A model generated the notes under the pieces. It saw only the letters and a program-made list of their open reading frames with translations, searched no databases and was not told where the DNA came from. Shown here one piece after another: positions 32,666 through 42,872 of a DNA stretch of 64,000 nt (position 1 is the first letter of the stretch; each line of letters begins with the position of its first letter). Location of the stretch: positions 22,231 to 86,230 of the forward strand of contig DATFHF010000014.1 of assembly GCA_035248685.1 (NCBI GenBank). The letters are read 5' to 3'. The translations under genes were made by a program, and so were the position numbers. The DNA comes from Jatrophihabitans_A sp035248685. GTDB lineage: Bacteria; Actinomycetota; Actinomycetes; Mycobacteriales; Jatrophihabitantaceae.

Positions 32666-33402
32666 GACTGCTCTCCTTCGGTAGCCGCGCCGGTGCCGGT
32701 CTTGACCAGCCCTCGGTCCCGCGCGTAGTCGGCCAGTAGCGCCTGAAGCTGCTTGCGTCCGCGGTGCAGGCGGGACATCACCGTCCCGATCGGCGTGTCC
32801 ATGATCTCGGCGATCTCCTTGTAGGCGAATCCTTCGACATCAGCGAGGTAAACGGCCAGCCGAAACTCCTCCGGCAGCGCCTGCAGCGCGTCCTTGACAT
32901 CGGAGTCCGGCAGGTGGTCCAGCGCTTCCATCTCGGCCGAGCGCAGCCCGGACGAGGTGTGCGACTCGGCGGCGTGCAGCTGCCAGTCCTCGATCGTGTC
33001 GGAGTTGCTCTGCTGCGGCTGGCGCTGCTTCTTGCGGTAGGTGTTGATGAACGAGTTCGTCAGAATCCGGTACAGCCAGGCCTTGAGGTTGGTGCCCTCG
33101 GCGAACTGGTGGAAGGCCGCGAATGCCTTGACGTAGGTCTCCTGCACCAGGTCTTCGGCGTCGGCCGGATTCCTGGTCATCCGCATCGCGGCGGCGTATA
33201 GCTGGTCAAGGAAGGGCAGGGCGTCCCGCTCGAATCGGGCCCGGCGCTCCTCGACAGTCTCCTCTGCCACACGGACTCCCCTCGCCTCGTCAGCCGGACC
33301 TGGAAAACGGTCAGGCAGCTGGAAGCTTACGGGGCCGGTGCCGCTGCTGCTGCCGCCGATTGCCCGAAGATCGGGCAGCTCGGGACGGTCCAGCACCAGC
33401 AT
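32662..33402 (-). CDS. sigH: ECF sigma factor SigR/SigH (thiol-oxidative stress), two possible starts
   Basis: Region 2 carries ALPFLDQLYAAAMRMTRNPA and DLVQETYVKAFAAFHQF; region 4 carries GFAYKEIAEIMDTPIGTVMS. These are near-identical to SigR/SigH of actinomycetes. Two starts have good ribosome sites: ATG 33402 (GGAGG upstream), giving 246 residues, and GTG 33270 (GGGGAG upstream), giving 202 residues. Streptomyces SigR is known to have a long unstable form made from a SigR-dependent promoter, and such a promoter lies upstream of the long start here. The gene is coupled to rshA. Confidence 0.92.
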   Translation of the reverse strand: MLVLDRPELPDLRAIGGSSSGTGPVSFQLPDRFPGPADEARGVRVAEETVEERRARFERDALPFLDQLYAAAMRMTRNPADAEDLVQETYVKAFAAFHQFAEGTNLKAWLYRILTNSFINTYRKKQRQPQQSNSDTIEDWQLHAAESHTSSGLRSAEMEALDHLPDSDVKDALQALPEEFRLAVYLADVEGFAYKEIAEIMDTPIGTVMSRLHRGRKQLQALLADYARDRGLVKTGTGAATEGEQS

Positions 33403-33447
33403 CTTCTTCCTCCGCGCGCTGTTCGGCGACGATTATCGCTGGGCTTG

Positions 33448-33475
33448 AACGCGCGGCGGATCCGAATCCATTCCC
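33448..33475 (-). promoter_or_regulatory. SigR/SigH-type promoter upstream of the sigma gene
   Basis: Minus strand GGGAAT (33475-33470), 19 bases, GTT (33450-33448). This fits the SigR consensus GGAAT-N18/19-GTT and implies autoregulation; transcription would begin about 35-40 bases before ATG 33402. Confidence 0.65.
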
Positions 33476-33491
33476 CGGCCGGGCCGGCAGC

Positions 33492-34031
33492 TCACACCAG
33501 CTGACGCCGGTCACCGCGGGGTAGGTCCGGTTCGGGGACGAGCTCGTCCACCCCGCCGCCACCGCCGGAGCACCACGGGCACCACGGCTGCAGCTTGCGA
33601 TGGGTGCCGTAGGCGAGGATCAGGTAGATCATCGAGGACTGGACGATCGCCCAGCAGTACCGGCCGGGCGTGCTGGTCAGGAAGTTGGAACCGATGAGCA
33701 CCACCAGGTACGGCACCAGCACCCGCGGATTGCTGCCGGAGTGGGCCAGCCAGAACCTGCGCTGGTAGCGGGCGGCGTCTTCGGCCGGGTTCAACGGCAT
33801 CGCCGCGGCGCAGGTTTCGCACAGCCGCCGGTCGTGCTGGCGCATCTGGAGCCAGGTCAGCAGCACGAAGACCAGCAACGACATGATCGCCAGCAGCGCC
33901 AGCGGGCCGGCCGCCATCGGTCGGATGCCCAGCGCGATCGCCAGCAGGATCGACACGCTCAGCAACTGTGGCGCGTAGTGACCCCACCGCCGGCTCATGC
34001 CTCCGGACTCGGACAGGCCGATGTCACTCAT
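33492..34031 (-). CDS. Membrane protein with CxxC pairs, unknown function
   Basis: A 179-residue protein with hydrophobic segments near residues 22-40, 43-60, 104-122 and 127-142. Two cysteine pairs, CETC (about 71-74) and CPWC (about 150-153) followed by a Gly run, could bind metal or act as a redox pair. No named family recognised. Location just upstream of the thiol-stress sigma gene is suggestive but unproven. ATG 34031, with an alternative ATG 11 codons later. Confidence 0.7.
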   Translation of the reverse strand: MSDIGLSESGGMSRRWGHYAPQLLSVSILLAIALGIRPMAAGPLALLAIMSLLVFVLLTWLQMRQHDRRLCETCAAAMPLNPAEDAARYQRRFWLAHSGSNPRVLVPYLVVLIGSNFLTSTPGRYCWAIVQSSMIYLILAYGTHRKLQPWCPWCSGGGGGVDELVPEPDLPRGDRRQLV

Positions 34032-34141
34032 GTGCGTTCCGTTTCCCCCGCGGAATGCCGCTGCGCAGAGCAGCGCACGGTCGTCGCTGACCGCATTCGC
34101 TGATCATGTACCCAGGCTGGCATTTGGAGCAAGCGCGGAAT

Positions 34142-34348
34142 TCACTGCACCATAAACTGCTCACCACGCACCGTGACCACGTCATTACGCACCAGCTGCC
34201 GACCGCGGCGATCCTCTGGTCTTCCGTTGACCAGGACGGCTCCCTGAGCTAACAGCGTCTTGACGTCCGAACCCACTTCGACCGCATCGGCGAGCTTGAG
34301 AAACTGGCCCAGCCGGATCCGGCCGTCCCGGGTCGGCACCGTGCGCAT
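34142..34348 (-). CDS. S4-domain RNA-binding protein (YaaA/YlmH-like)
   Basis: A 68-residue protein consisting of one S4 domain: IRLGQFLKLADAVEVGSDVK followed by AQGAVLVNGRPEDRRGRQL and a final strand. Small single S4 proteins bind structured RNA, often rRNA. ATG 34348 is the natural start because the domain begins eight residues later; the frame extends upstream through the divergent gene without support. Confidence 0.85.
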   Translation of the reverse strand: MRTVPTRDGRIRLGQFLKLADAVEVGSDVKTLLAQGAVLVNGRPEDRRGRQLVRNDVVTVRGEQFMVQ

Positions 34349-34393
34349 CCAGCAATCATGACCTAGCTCGGCCGCACTGGCAGGATCGGACTC

Positions 34394-34859
34394 ATGAGTG
34401 GTGGGACGCCGGCGACGACTGCCCTGGACCGAGCCGGCATCGACTATCGGCTGCATCCCTACTCTCACGACAGCCGAGCCGACTCCTACGGCGACGAGGC
34501 AGCCACCGCGCTCGGCGTCGATCCGCAACAGATTTTCAAGACGCTGATCGCCTCGGTCGACGGCCGGCTCACCTGCGCGGTGGTGCCGGTTGCCGGCCGG
34601 CTCAACCTGAAGGCGCTGGCGGCTGCCACCGGTGGCCGCAAGGCCGAGCTCGCCGACCCCGCGCAGGCCCAGCGCGCCACCGGCTATGTGCTCGGCGGGA
34701 TCAGCCCGCTCGGGCACCGCCGGCCGGTGCCGGTGGTGGTGGACCGTTTGGCAAGGGAGTTCGACACCATCTACGTCTCCGCGGGCCGGCGCGGCCTACA
34801 GGTCGAACTCGCGCCGGCGGACCTGATCGCGCTGGCCCGGGCGTCGCTGGCCGAGATCG

Positions 34860-34870
<11 letters not shown>
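34394..34870 (+). CDS. ybaK: YbaK/EbsC-type Cys-tRNA(Pro) deacylase
   Basis: A 158-residue trans-editing enzyme that hydrolyses mischarged Cys-tRNA(Pro). Seen: TALDRAGIDYRLHPYSHD, IFKTLIASVDGRLTCAVVPV with the catalytic Lys region, YVLGGISPLGHRRPVPVVVD, and FDTIYVSAGRRGLQVEL. Length and motifs match the family. Its 3' end overlaps that of the convergent acyl-CoA ligase gene by 11 bases. Confidence 0.9.
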
Positions 34871-36566
<1,696 letters not shown>

Positions 36567-36591
36567 GGTGCCGACTCTGGCATGCCCTCTG

Positions 36592-37209
36592 TCATCCGGC
36601 TAGCTCGGCCAGCCACTCGACCACCAACCGGGCGGCCTCGGCCGTCGATCCCTTGAGCGAGTGGTCTCCGGCCACCTGCCGGACGGTCCGGCCGGGCGCC
36701 GGCTCCGGCATGCCGAACGGGTCGCTGCGGCCCTGCACGACCAGCACCGGCTGCGGCACCCCGGCCAGCTCAGGCAGCCGGGACTTCTCCGGTTTGCCCG
36801 GTGGATGCACCGGAAATGCCACTGCGATCACCGCGATCGGGCGTGGTGTCACGGCCGGGTCGGCGGCGGTTCGGCAGGCCACCCGGGCGCCGGAGGACCG
36901 GCCGGCGTAGATGAAATCCAACCCGGCCAATGCCTTGCGGCGACCGAGCGCGGCCACTACCGCCGCCCAGCCTTGGTCGAGCACTGGGGCTGCCGGTGGG
37001 GTGCGGCGGCCGGCCAACCGGTAGGGCTGGGTCACCCGGGCAACGCTGATGCCGGCAGCCAGGCACGCGTTGCGGATCGCCACCAGATCCGAGGACTGCA
37101 CCGAGCCGCCGGCACCGTGTCCGATCACCAGCAACCGCTCGGCGCCGGTGGCCTGCTCCAGCGTGACCGCGGCATCGCCGGCCGGGGTTGCGACGGTCAG
37201 TTCCGCCAC
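36592..37209 (-). CDS. Alpha/beta hydrolase (KANL3/dienelactone hydrolase-like)
   Basis: A 205-residue hydrolase. Seen: LLVIGHGAGGSVQSSD (oxyanion region), the nucleophile elbow FIYAGRSSGARVACRTA, the late acid in VLVVQGRSDPFGMPE and the terminal His in VAGDHSLK. AAGGAGG lies four bases before GTG 37209; the directly preceding GTG 37212 is too close. Substrate unknown. Confidence 0.8.
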   Translation of the reverse strand: MAELTVATPAGDAAVTLEQATGAERLLVIGHGAGGSVQSSDLVAIRNACLAAGISVARVTQPYRLAGRRTPPAAPVLDQGWAAVVAALGRRKALAGLDFIYAGRSSGARVACRTAADPAVTPRPIAVIAVAFPVHPPGKPEKSRLPELAGVPQPVLVVQGRSDPFGMPEPAPGRTVRQVAGDHSLKGSTAEAARLVVEWLAELAG

Positions 37210-37281
37210 CACGCCTCCTTTGTCGAGCCTGCCTGGCACGGTAGCCGGTGCGGCCTGTCGGCGGTGCGGCACAATCGAGGC

Positions 37282-38052
37282 ATGTGCGGCCGCTACGTCA
37301 ACCAAGCCTCTACCGACGACCTGGTCGAGGAGTTCGACGTCGAGCAGGTCACTGGGCCGGAGCTGCCGCCGTCCTGGAACATCGCCCCGACCGACCCGGT
37401 CCGGGTGGTGCTGAGCCGGCCGCCGAAGGCGATCGACGGCCCCGGCATCGTCGACTCGCCCGACCCGGTGCGCCAGCTGCGGACGGTCCGGTGGGGGCTG
37501 GTGCCGAGCTGGTCCTCCGACCGCAAGGGCGGTGCCCGGATGATCAACGCGCGGATCGAGACGGTCACCGAGAAGCCCGCATTCAGCAAGGCAGCCGGTC
37601 GCCGGCGCTGCCTGGTGCCGGCGCTGGGCTACTACGAGTGGCAGCAAACCGAGCACGGCAAGGTGCCGCATTTCCTGCACGACCCGGACGGCCGGTTGCT
37701 GGCGATGGCCGGGTTGTACGAGCTATGGCGGGATCCGGCACTGGCCGATGACGACCCGGATCGCTGGCTGTGGACCTGCACGATCATCACCCAGCAGGCG
37801 ACCGACCTGCTGGGCGAGATCCACGACCGCAACCCGGTGATCGTCCCCGCCGAGTTGCAAGCGGCGTGGCTGGATTGCTCGAGCGAGGACCCGGCAACCG
37901 CGCGCCGGTTGCTGGACCGGATCCCGGAGGCTCGGCTGGAGCCGTACGTGGTGTCGCCGGCGGTGGGTAAGGTCAGCAATAACGGCCCCGAGCTGATCGT
38001 CCCGGTCGAACATGATGCGCAGGCCGGTCAGCAGATGCTGGAACTCGGGTGA
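37282..38052 (+). CDS. SRAP protein (YedK/HMCES), abasic-site DNA-protein crosslinker
   Basis: A 256-residue protein. The catalytic Cys2 follows the initiator Met (MCGRYVNQ), which fixes the start at 37282. Other active-site segments: SWNIAPTD, VRWGLVPSW, MINARIETVTEKPAF, and ALGYYEWQQ with the catalytic Glu. SRAP proteins bind abasic sites in single-stranded DNA through a Cys2 thiazolidine bond. CACAAT six bases before the start may be a leaderless -10. Position near aroA matches the mycobacterial order (Rv3226c-Rv3227). Confidence 0.92.
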   Translation: MCGRYVNQASTDDLVEEFDVEQVTGPELPPSWNIAPTDPVRVVLSRPPKAIDGPGIVDSPDPVRQLRTVRWGLVPSWSSDRKGGARMINARIETVTEKPAFSKAAGRRRCLVPALGYYEWQQTEHGKVPHFLHDPDGRLLAMAGLYELWRDPALADDDPDRWLWTCTIITQQATDLLGEIHDRNPVIVPAELQAAWLDCSSEDPATARRLLDRIPEARLEPYVVSPAVGKVSNNGPELIVPVEHDAQAGQQMLELG

Positions 38053-38059
38053 GCGACAG

Positions 38060-38923
38060 GTGATCACAGGCCGGGTCGCGGTCACCGGTGGCAGCGGCAA
38101 GCTGGGCCGGGCCGTGGTCGCCGACCTGCTGGCGCACGGCTGGGACGTGGTCAACCTCGACCGGGCCGCTCCGGCGCAGCAACAGGGCTGCCCGTTCGTC
38201 CAGATTGATTTCCGGGACTTCGGACAGACCGTAGAGGCGCTCACCGGCATCCAAGATCGTTACGACAGCCTGGACGCGCTGGTGCACCTGGCCGCCATCC
38301 CGGCCCCTGGGCTAACCGGCAACGCGGCGACCTTTGCCAACAACGCCACCAGCAGCTACAACGTCTTCACCGCCGCCCGGCTGGCCGGCATCCGCAACGT
38401 CGTCTGGGCGTCCAGCGAGACCGTGCTGGGACTGCCGTTCGACACCCCGCCGCCGTACCTGCCGGTGGACGAGGACTACCCGCCGCGGCCGGAGTCCACC
38501 TATTCATTGGTGAAGACGCTGGAGGAGCAGATGGCGGTGCAGCTGTGCCGCTGGGATCCGCAGCTGAAGATGATCGGGCTGCGCTTCTCCAACGTCATGG
38601 AGCCGGCGGACTACCCGGGCTTCGCTGCCTTTCAGCAGGACGAGACGTTGCGCAAGTGGAACCTGTGGGCGTACATCGACGCGCGGGACGGTGCCCAGGC
38701 GGTACGGTGCGCGCTCGGGTACCAGGGCACCGGTGCGGAGGTGTTCATCATCGCCAACGCCGACACCGTGATGACCCGGTCGTCGGCGTCGCTGGCCGCC
38801 GCGGTGTTTCCCGGCGTCGAGGTGCGCAAGCAGTTGGGCGAGCACGAGACACTGCTGTCGATCGACAAAGCCCGCCGGATCCTGGGCTACCAACCGGAGC
38901 ATTCCTGGCGCGATCACGGCTGA
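38060..38923 (+). CDS. NAD-dependent epimerase/dehydratase (extended SDR)
   Basis: A 287-residue extended short-chain dehydrogenase. Seen: RVAVTGGSGKLGRAVVADLL (cofactor motif), LDALVHLAAIPAPG, the catalytic VVWASSETVLG and the YSLVKTLEE Tyr-x-x-x-Lys motif. Sugar-nucleotide or aldose substrates are typical. GTG 38060 begins eight bases after the SRAP stop, so both are probably one unit. Confidence 0.85.
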   Translation: MITGRVAVTGGSGKLGRAVVADLLAHGWDVVNLDRAAPAQQQGCPFVQIDFRDFGQTVEALTGIQDRYDSLDALVHLAAIPAPGLTGNAATFANNATSSYNVFTAARLAGIRNVVWASSETVLGLPFDTPPPYLPVDEDYPPRPESTYSLVKTLEEQMAVQLCRWDPQLKMIGLRFSNVMEPADYPGFAAFQQDETLRKWNLWAYIDARDGAQAVRCALGYQGTGAEVFIIANADTVMTRSSASLAAAVFPGVEVRKQLGEHETLLSIDKARRILGYQPEHSWRDHG

Positions 38924-38944
38924 TCGGCCAACCGGGCACCGCCA

Positions 38945-38950
38945 TACTGT
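38945..38950 (+). promoter_or_regulatory. -10 box of a leaderless promoter for aroA
   Basis: TACTGT, five bases (TAGGC), then ATG 38956. Confidence 0.5.
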
Positions 38951-38955
38951 TAGGC

Positions 38956-40233
38956 ATGCCAGCACCCGAGCAGCCGTGGCTCGCTCCCCCGGCCACCGGT
39001 CGGCTGGCCACCACCGTGCCGTTGCCCGGCTCGAAGTCGCTGACCAACCGGACCCTGGTGCTGGCCGCGCTGTCCGCCACGCCCACCCGGATCGTCGGCG
39101 CGCTGCGCGCCCGCGACACCGAGCTGATGGCCGGCGCGCTGCGCGCGCTCGGGGTGGCTATTCAGCTTGGCGATGATTGGCTGGTTACCCCCGGCCCATT
39201 GCACGGCGGCGACGTGGACTGCGGGCTGGCCGGCACGGTGATGCGGTTCGTCCCGCCGCTGGCCGCACTGGCCGATGGCGACAGTCGATTCGACGGCGAC
39301 CCGGCGGCTCGGGTGCGCCCGATGCGGGCGTTGCTGGACGGCCTGCGGCAGGCCGGCGCGGTGATCGACGACGACGGCTGGGGGCTGCTGCCGTTTACCG
39401 TGCGCGGTCACGGCGCGCTGCCCGGCGGCCGGATCGAGATCGACAGCTCGGCGTCCTCGCAGTTCATCTCGGCGCTGCTGATCGCGGCCGGCCGGTTCGA
39501 CCGGGGCGCGGAGATCCGGCACGTCGGCGCCGGCTTGCCGTCGTTGCCGCACATCGACATGACCATCGCCGCGCTGACCGCAGCCGGCGCCGACGTGCGC
39601 ACGCTCGACCCCGGGCACTGGCGGGTCGAGCCGGGCAAGCTCGACCTGCCCGATCAGGTAATCGAACCCGACCTGTCCAACGCGGCACCGTTCCTAGCTG
39701 CCGCGCTGGTGACCGGCGGCTCGGTGACCGTCCCGCACTGGCCGGCCGAAACCACCCAGCCCGGCGCCCTGCTGCCCGAGCTGCTGGCCGGCCTGGGCGC
39801 CGAGACGGTACTGGACGACCGGGGACTGACGGTGACCGGCACCGGCTTTATCGGCCCGGTGCTGGCGGATCTGCACGAGGCCAGCGAACTCACCCCGGTG
39901 CTGGCCGTGCTCGCCGCGCTGGCCGACGGCGAGTCCCGGATCAGCGGGGTGGCGCACATCCGCGGGCACGAGACCGACCGGCTGGCCGCGTTGCGCACCG
40001 AGCTGGCCGCCGCCGGGGCACAGGTCAGCGAGACCGCCGACGGCTTGGTGATCCGGCCGGCGACCCTGCGTCCGACGCTGTGGCATAGCTACGCCGATCA
40101 CCGGATGGCCCAGGCCGGCGCGCTACTCGGCCTGGCGGTGCCGGGCCTGCTGGTAGACGACATCGGCTGCACCAGCAAGACGCTGGCCGAGTTTCCCCAG
40201 CTATGGACGGCAATGCTCGAGCAGGTCGGCTGA
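38956..40233 (+). CDS. aroA: 3-phosphoshikimate 1-carboxyvinyltransferase (EPSP synthase)
   Basis: A 425-residue cytosolic enzyme of the shikimate pathway joining shikimate-3-phosphate and PEP. Seen: VPLPGSKSLTNRTLVLAAL (substrate-binding Lys/Ser), LAGTVMRFVPPLAALADG, IEIDSSASSQFISALLIA, and WHSYADHRMAQAGALLGL near the end. ATG 38956 has a leaderless promoter. Its stop overlaps the rsgA start by one base (TGATG). Confidence 0.96.
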   Translation: MPAPEQPWLAPPATGRLATTVPLPGSKSLTNRTLVLAALSATPTRIVGALRARDTELMAGALRALGVAIQLGDDWLVTPGPLHGGDVDCGLAGTVMRFVPPLAALADGDSRFDGDPAARVRPMRALLDGLRQAGAVIDDDGWGLLPFTVRGHGALPGGRIEIDSSASSQFISALLIAAGRFDRGAEIRHVGAGLPSLPHIDMTIAALTAAGADVRTLDPGHWRVEPGKLDLPDQVIEPDLSNAAPFLAAALVTGGSVTVPHWPAETTQPGALLPELLAGLGAETVLDDRGLTVTGTGFIGPVLADLHEASELTPVLAVLAALADGESRISGVAHIRGHETDRLAALRTELAAAGAQVSETADGLVIRPATLRPTLWHSYADHRMAQAGALLGLAVPGLLVDDIGCTSKTLAEFPQLWTAMLEQVG

Positions 40234-41234
40234 TGGTCCGGCGCGACCCGCGTCGGATGGACGAGGACGACGTCCGCAACCGACCCACCAGGTACGGCAG
40301 CCGGGCCCGGACCAAGCAGCGACCGGCGCACGCCGACGCCGCCTCGGCGATGGTGATCACGGTGGATCGCGGCAGGTTCACCGTGCTGTTGGATGGCAGC
40401 GAGATCCAGCTGACCGCGATGCGCGCTCGGGAACTCGGCCGCAAGGCGATCGCGGTCGGCGACCAGGTCGGCGTGGTCGGCGACCTCTCCGGTGAGCCGG
40501 ACACCCTCACTCGGATCGTCCGGGTGGACGAACGGCGCACGGTGTTGCGCCGCACCGCCGATGACAACGACCCGTACGAGCGGGTGATCGTGGCTAACGC
40601 CGACCAGCTGCTGATCGTCGCCGCGCTGGCTGACCCGCCGCCGGTATACGGGCTGATCGACCGGTGCGTGGTCGCCGCGCTGACCGCCGGCCTGGAGCCG
40701 ATCCTGTTGCTGACCAAGGCGGATCTGGCCCCGCCCGATGAAGTGCTGGCCAACTACGCCGAGCTCGACATCCCGGCGGTGGTGACCTCGCGCGGTGCGG
40801 ACTTGACCGAGATCCGGCAGCTGTTGGACGGCCGGCGCACCGTGTTCGTCGGCCATTCCGGCGTCGGCAAGTCGACCCTGGTGAACGCGTTGGTGCCGGG
40901 TGCGTTGCGCAGCACCGGGGTGGTCAGCAGCGTCGGCAAGGGCCGGCACACCTCGACCTCGGTGTTCGCGTTGCGGCTGCCAGCACCCCTGCACGGCTGG
41001 GTGATCGATACCCCGGGGGTTCGGTCGTTCGGCCTGGCGCACGTCACCGCGCAGGACCTGCTGTGGGCGTTTCCGGATCTGGAGGACGGCGCGGTGCAGT
41101 GTCCGGGCGGCTGCGAGCACCTGAGTGCCGCCGATGGCTGCCGGCTCGATGCCTGGGTGGCAGCCGGCTACTCCAGCCCGAGCCGGCTGGCGGCGTTTCG
41201 CCGGTTGCTGGCCAGCCGCACCGACCTGGGCTGA
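40233..41234 (+). CDS. rsgA: Ribosome small-subunit-dependent GTPase A
   Basis: A 333-residue circularly permuted GTPase that checks late 30S maturation. Order of motifs: N-terminal OB fold (about 35-95), G4 LLLTKADLA, G1 VFVGHSGVGKSTLVNALVP, G3 VIDTPGVRSFGL, then the zinc knuckle CPGGCEHLSAADGC. The permuted motif order is diagnostic. Coupled to aroA by a one-base overlap, as in other actinobacteria. Confidence 0.95.
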   Translation: MVRRDPRRMDEDDVRNRPTRYGSRARTKQRPAHADAASAMVITVDRGRFTVLLDGSEIQLTAMRARELGRKAIAVGDQVGVVGDLSGEPDTLTRIVRVDERRTVLRRTADDNDPYERVIVANADQLLIVAALADPPPVYGLIDRCVVAALTAGLEPILLLTKADLAPPDEVLANYAELDIPAVVTSRGADLTEIRQLLDGRRTVFVGHSGVGKSTLVNALVPGALRSTGVVSSVGKGRHTSTSVFALRLPAPLHGWVIDTPGVRSFGLAHVTAQDLLWAFPDLEDGAVQCPGGCEHLSAADGCRLDAWVAAGYSSPSRLAAFRRLLASRTDLG

Positions 41235-41246
41235 CAGCGGGCGGGG

Positions 41247-42413
41247 TTATCGCAGGTAATCCGCCAACATGTCGACCGCCTGCTCGATCTCTTCGGTGTC
41301 ACCGGCGAACGACAATCGCACGAACCGATGCCCGTGCACGGTGTCGAAGTCCACGCCCGGCGCCAGCGCAACCCCGGTGTCGGCCAGCACCCGGCGCACC
41401 CAGGACAGCGAGTCGTCGGTGAACCGCGACACGTCGGCATAGATATAGAAGGCACCGGCCGCCGGCGCCAACCGGCCCAAGCCGATCTCCGGTAACCGCT
41501 GTAACAACAACGCCCGGTTGTCCGCGTACCGGGCGACGTTGGCGTCCAGCTCCGGGTACGCGCTGAACGCGGCGACGGCAGCCTGCTGCGACACCGCCGG
41601 TGGGCAGAGCGCGAAGTTGCCCACCAGCCGATCCACCGCGTCCACCAGCTCGTCCGGCACCAGCAGCCAGCCCAGTCGCCATCCGGTCATCGAGAAGTAC
41701 TTGCTGAACGAGTTCACCACGACCGAGTTCCGGCCGTACTGCCAAGCACATCCGGCTCGCTCGGCATAGCTGATGCCGTGGTAGATCTCATCCGACACCA
41801 GCCGCACACCGTGCTCGTCGCACCAGCCGGCCAGTTCGCCGAGCCGCGGCGGCGAGATCATCGCGCCGGTCGGGTTGGCCGGCGAGGCCAGGATCAAGCC
41901 GGCCGGAACCGGATCCAGCTCGTCCAGCATGGCAACGGTCGGTACGAAGCCGTCGTCCGGGCCGCAGTCGAACTCCTGCACCTGACAACCCAGGCCGGTC
42001 AGGATGTTGCGGTAGGCCGGGTAGCCGGGACGGGCGATCGCCACCACATCGCCGACGTCGAAGGCAGCCAGGAACGCGGCCAGGAAGCCACCGGACGACC
42101 CGGTGGTGACCACCACGCTGGACGGGTCCAACTCAATGCCGTACCAGGACCTGGTGTGCTCGGCGATCGCCTCACGTAAGGCGGGGATGCCGGCCGCCGC
42201 GGTGTAACCGAGCTGCTGTTCGGCGATTGCGATCCGGGCGGCCGCCCGCACCGCGGCCGGTGCTCCGGTGGACGGTTGGCCGACCGCCAGATTGAACACC
42301 GGCAAGCCGGCGGTCCGACGCAGCTCGGCGGCGGCGAACACCTGCATGACGTGAAACGGCGCGACCGCCGAGCGGCTGGAGGCTGCCAGCCGATTGTCGG
42401 AAAGCTCGGTCAT
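41247..42413 (-). CDS. Pyridoxal-phosphate aminotransferase (class I/II)
   Basis: A 388-residue fold-type I enzyme. Seen: FNLAVGQPSTGAP, VTTGSSGGFLAAF, LASPANPTGAMI, VSDEIYHGISY, and the PLP-lysine segment VVVNSFSKYFSMTGWRLGWL. This set fits aspartate/valine-pyruvate type aminotransferases; substrate unknown. ATG 42413 overlaps the stop of the DUF2087 gene by four bases (ATGA). Confidence 0.9.
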   Translation of the reverse strand: MTELSDNRLAASSRSAVAPFHVMQVFAAAELRRTAGLPVFNLAVGQPSTGAPAAVRAAARIAIAEQQLGYTAAAGIPALREAIAEHTRSWYGIELDPSSVVVTTGSSGGFLAAFLAAFDVGDVVAIARPGYPAYRNILTGLGCQVQEFDCGPDDGFVPTVAMLDELDPVPAGLILASPANPTGAMISPPRLGELAGWCDEHGVRLVSDEIYHGISYAERAGCAWQYGRNSVVVNSFSKYFSMTGWRLGWLLVPDELVDAVDRLVGNFALCPPAVSQQAAVAAFSAYPELDANVARYADNRALLLQRLPEIGLGRLAPAAGAFYIYADVSRFTDDSLSWVRRVLADTGVALAPGVDFDTVHGHRFVRLSFAGDTEEIEQAVDMLADYLR

Positions 42414-42850
42414 ACCCAGCCACCACAACGCCAGTACAGGCCGTTCTCCCGAGCCATCAGGCCGGCATCGACCAGGTAGCGGCGCAGCGCGGCAACGTCT
42501 GAATTCCATACCGCAACGGTCTGGTTCACGTCCACCTCCCGATAGCGAACCCCCGGCTCGAAGGCGGTGGCCAGGTACTCCAGCAGCATCGCCCGCTTCG
42601 TCGCACCCCGCGGCAGCACCGGCAGCCGGCCGTTCACCAGGTAGGCACGCAGCACCTTGCGCAACGCCGGATCGGTGATCTGCTCGAAGGCGGACGGCTC
42701 GGCCAGCGCCCGCGCCCGCTCGACGCTGGCATCGCAATCCCGGTTCGACCCATGAGTGGGCACTTGCGCCTCAAGTGGGCGGTTGCAATCGCCCACTGGC
42801 GCCCGAACCACCCACTCGCCGGACCGGCCCTGGGACCGATGCTCGCTCAT
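42410..42850 (-). CDS. DUF2087-domain protein
   Basis: A 146-residue protein. The C-terminal half (about 68-143) matches DUF2087: LRAYLVNGRLPVLPRGATKR then LEYLATAFEPGVRYREVDVN and LRRYLVDAGLMARENGLYWR. This winged-helix-like domain is often attached to ArsR or GCN5 regulators and probably binds nucleic acid. The N-terminal half is polar with no domain recognised. The ATG has a leaderless -10 box whose TA is shared with the opposing hisN promoter. Confidence 0.82.
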   Translation of the reverse strand: MSEHRSQGRSGEWVVRAPVGDCNRPLEAQVPTHGSNRDCDASVERARALAEPSAFEQITDPALRKVLRAYLVNGRLPVLPRGATKRAMLLEYLATAFEPGVRYREVDVNQTVAVWNSDVAALRRYLVDAGLMARENGLYWRCGGWV

Positions 42851-42856
42851 GCCGCG

Positions 42857-42866
42857 ACGATAGCCT
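42857..42866. promoter_or_regulatory. Overlapping divergent -10 boxes of the DUF2087 and hisN genes
   Basis: Plus strand TAGCCT (42861-42866) is six bases before GTG 42873 (hisN). Minus strand TATCGT (42862-42857) is six bases before ATG 42850 (DUF2087). The boxes share two base pairs, and the two start codons are separated by only 22 bp. Confidence 0.6.
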
Positions 42867-42872
42867 GGGCCG

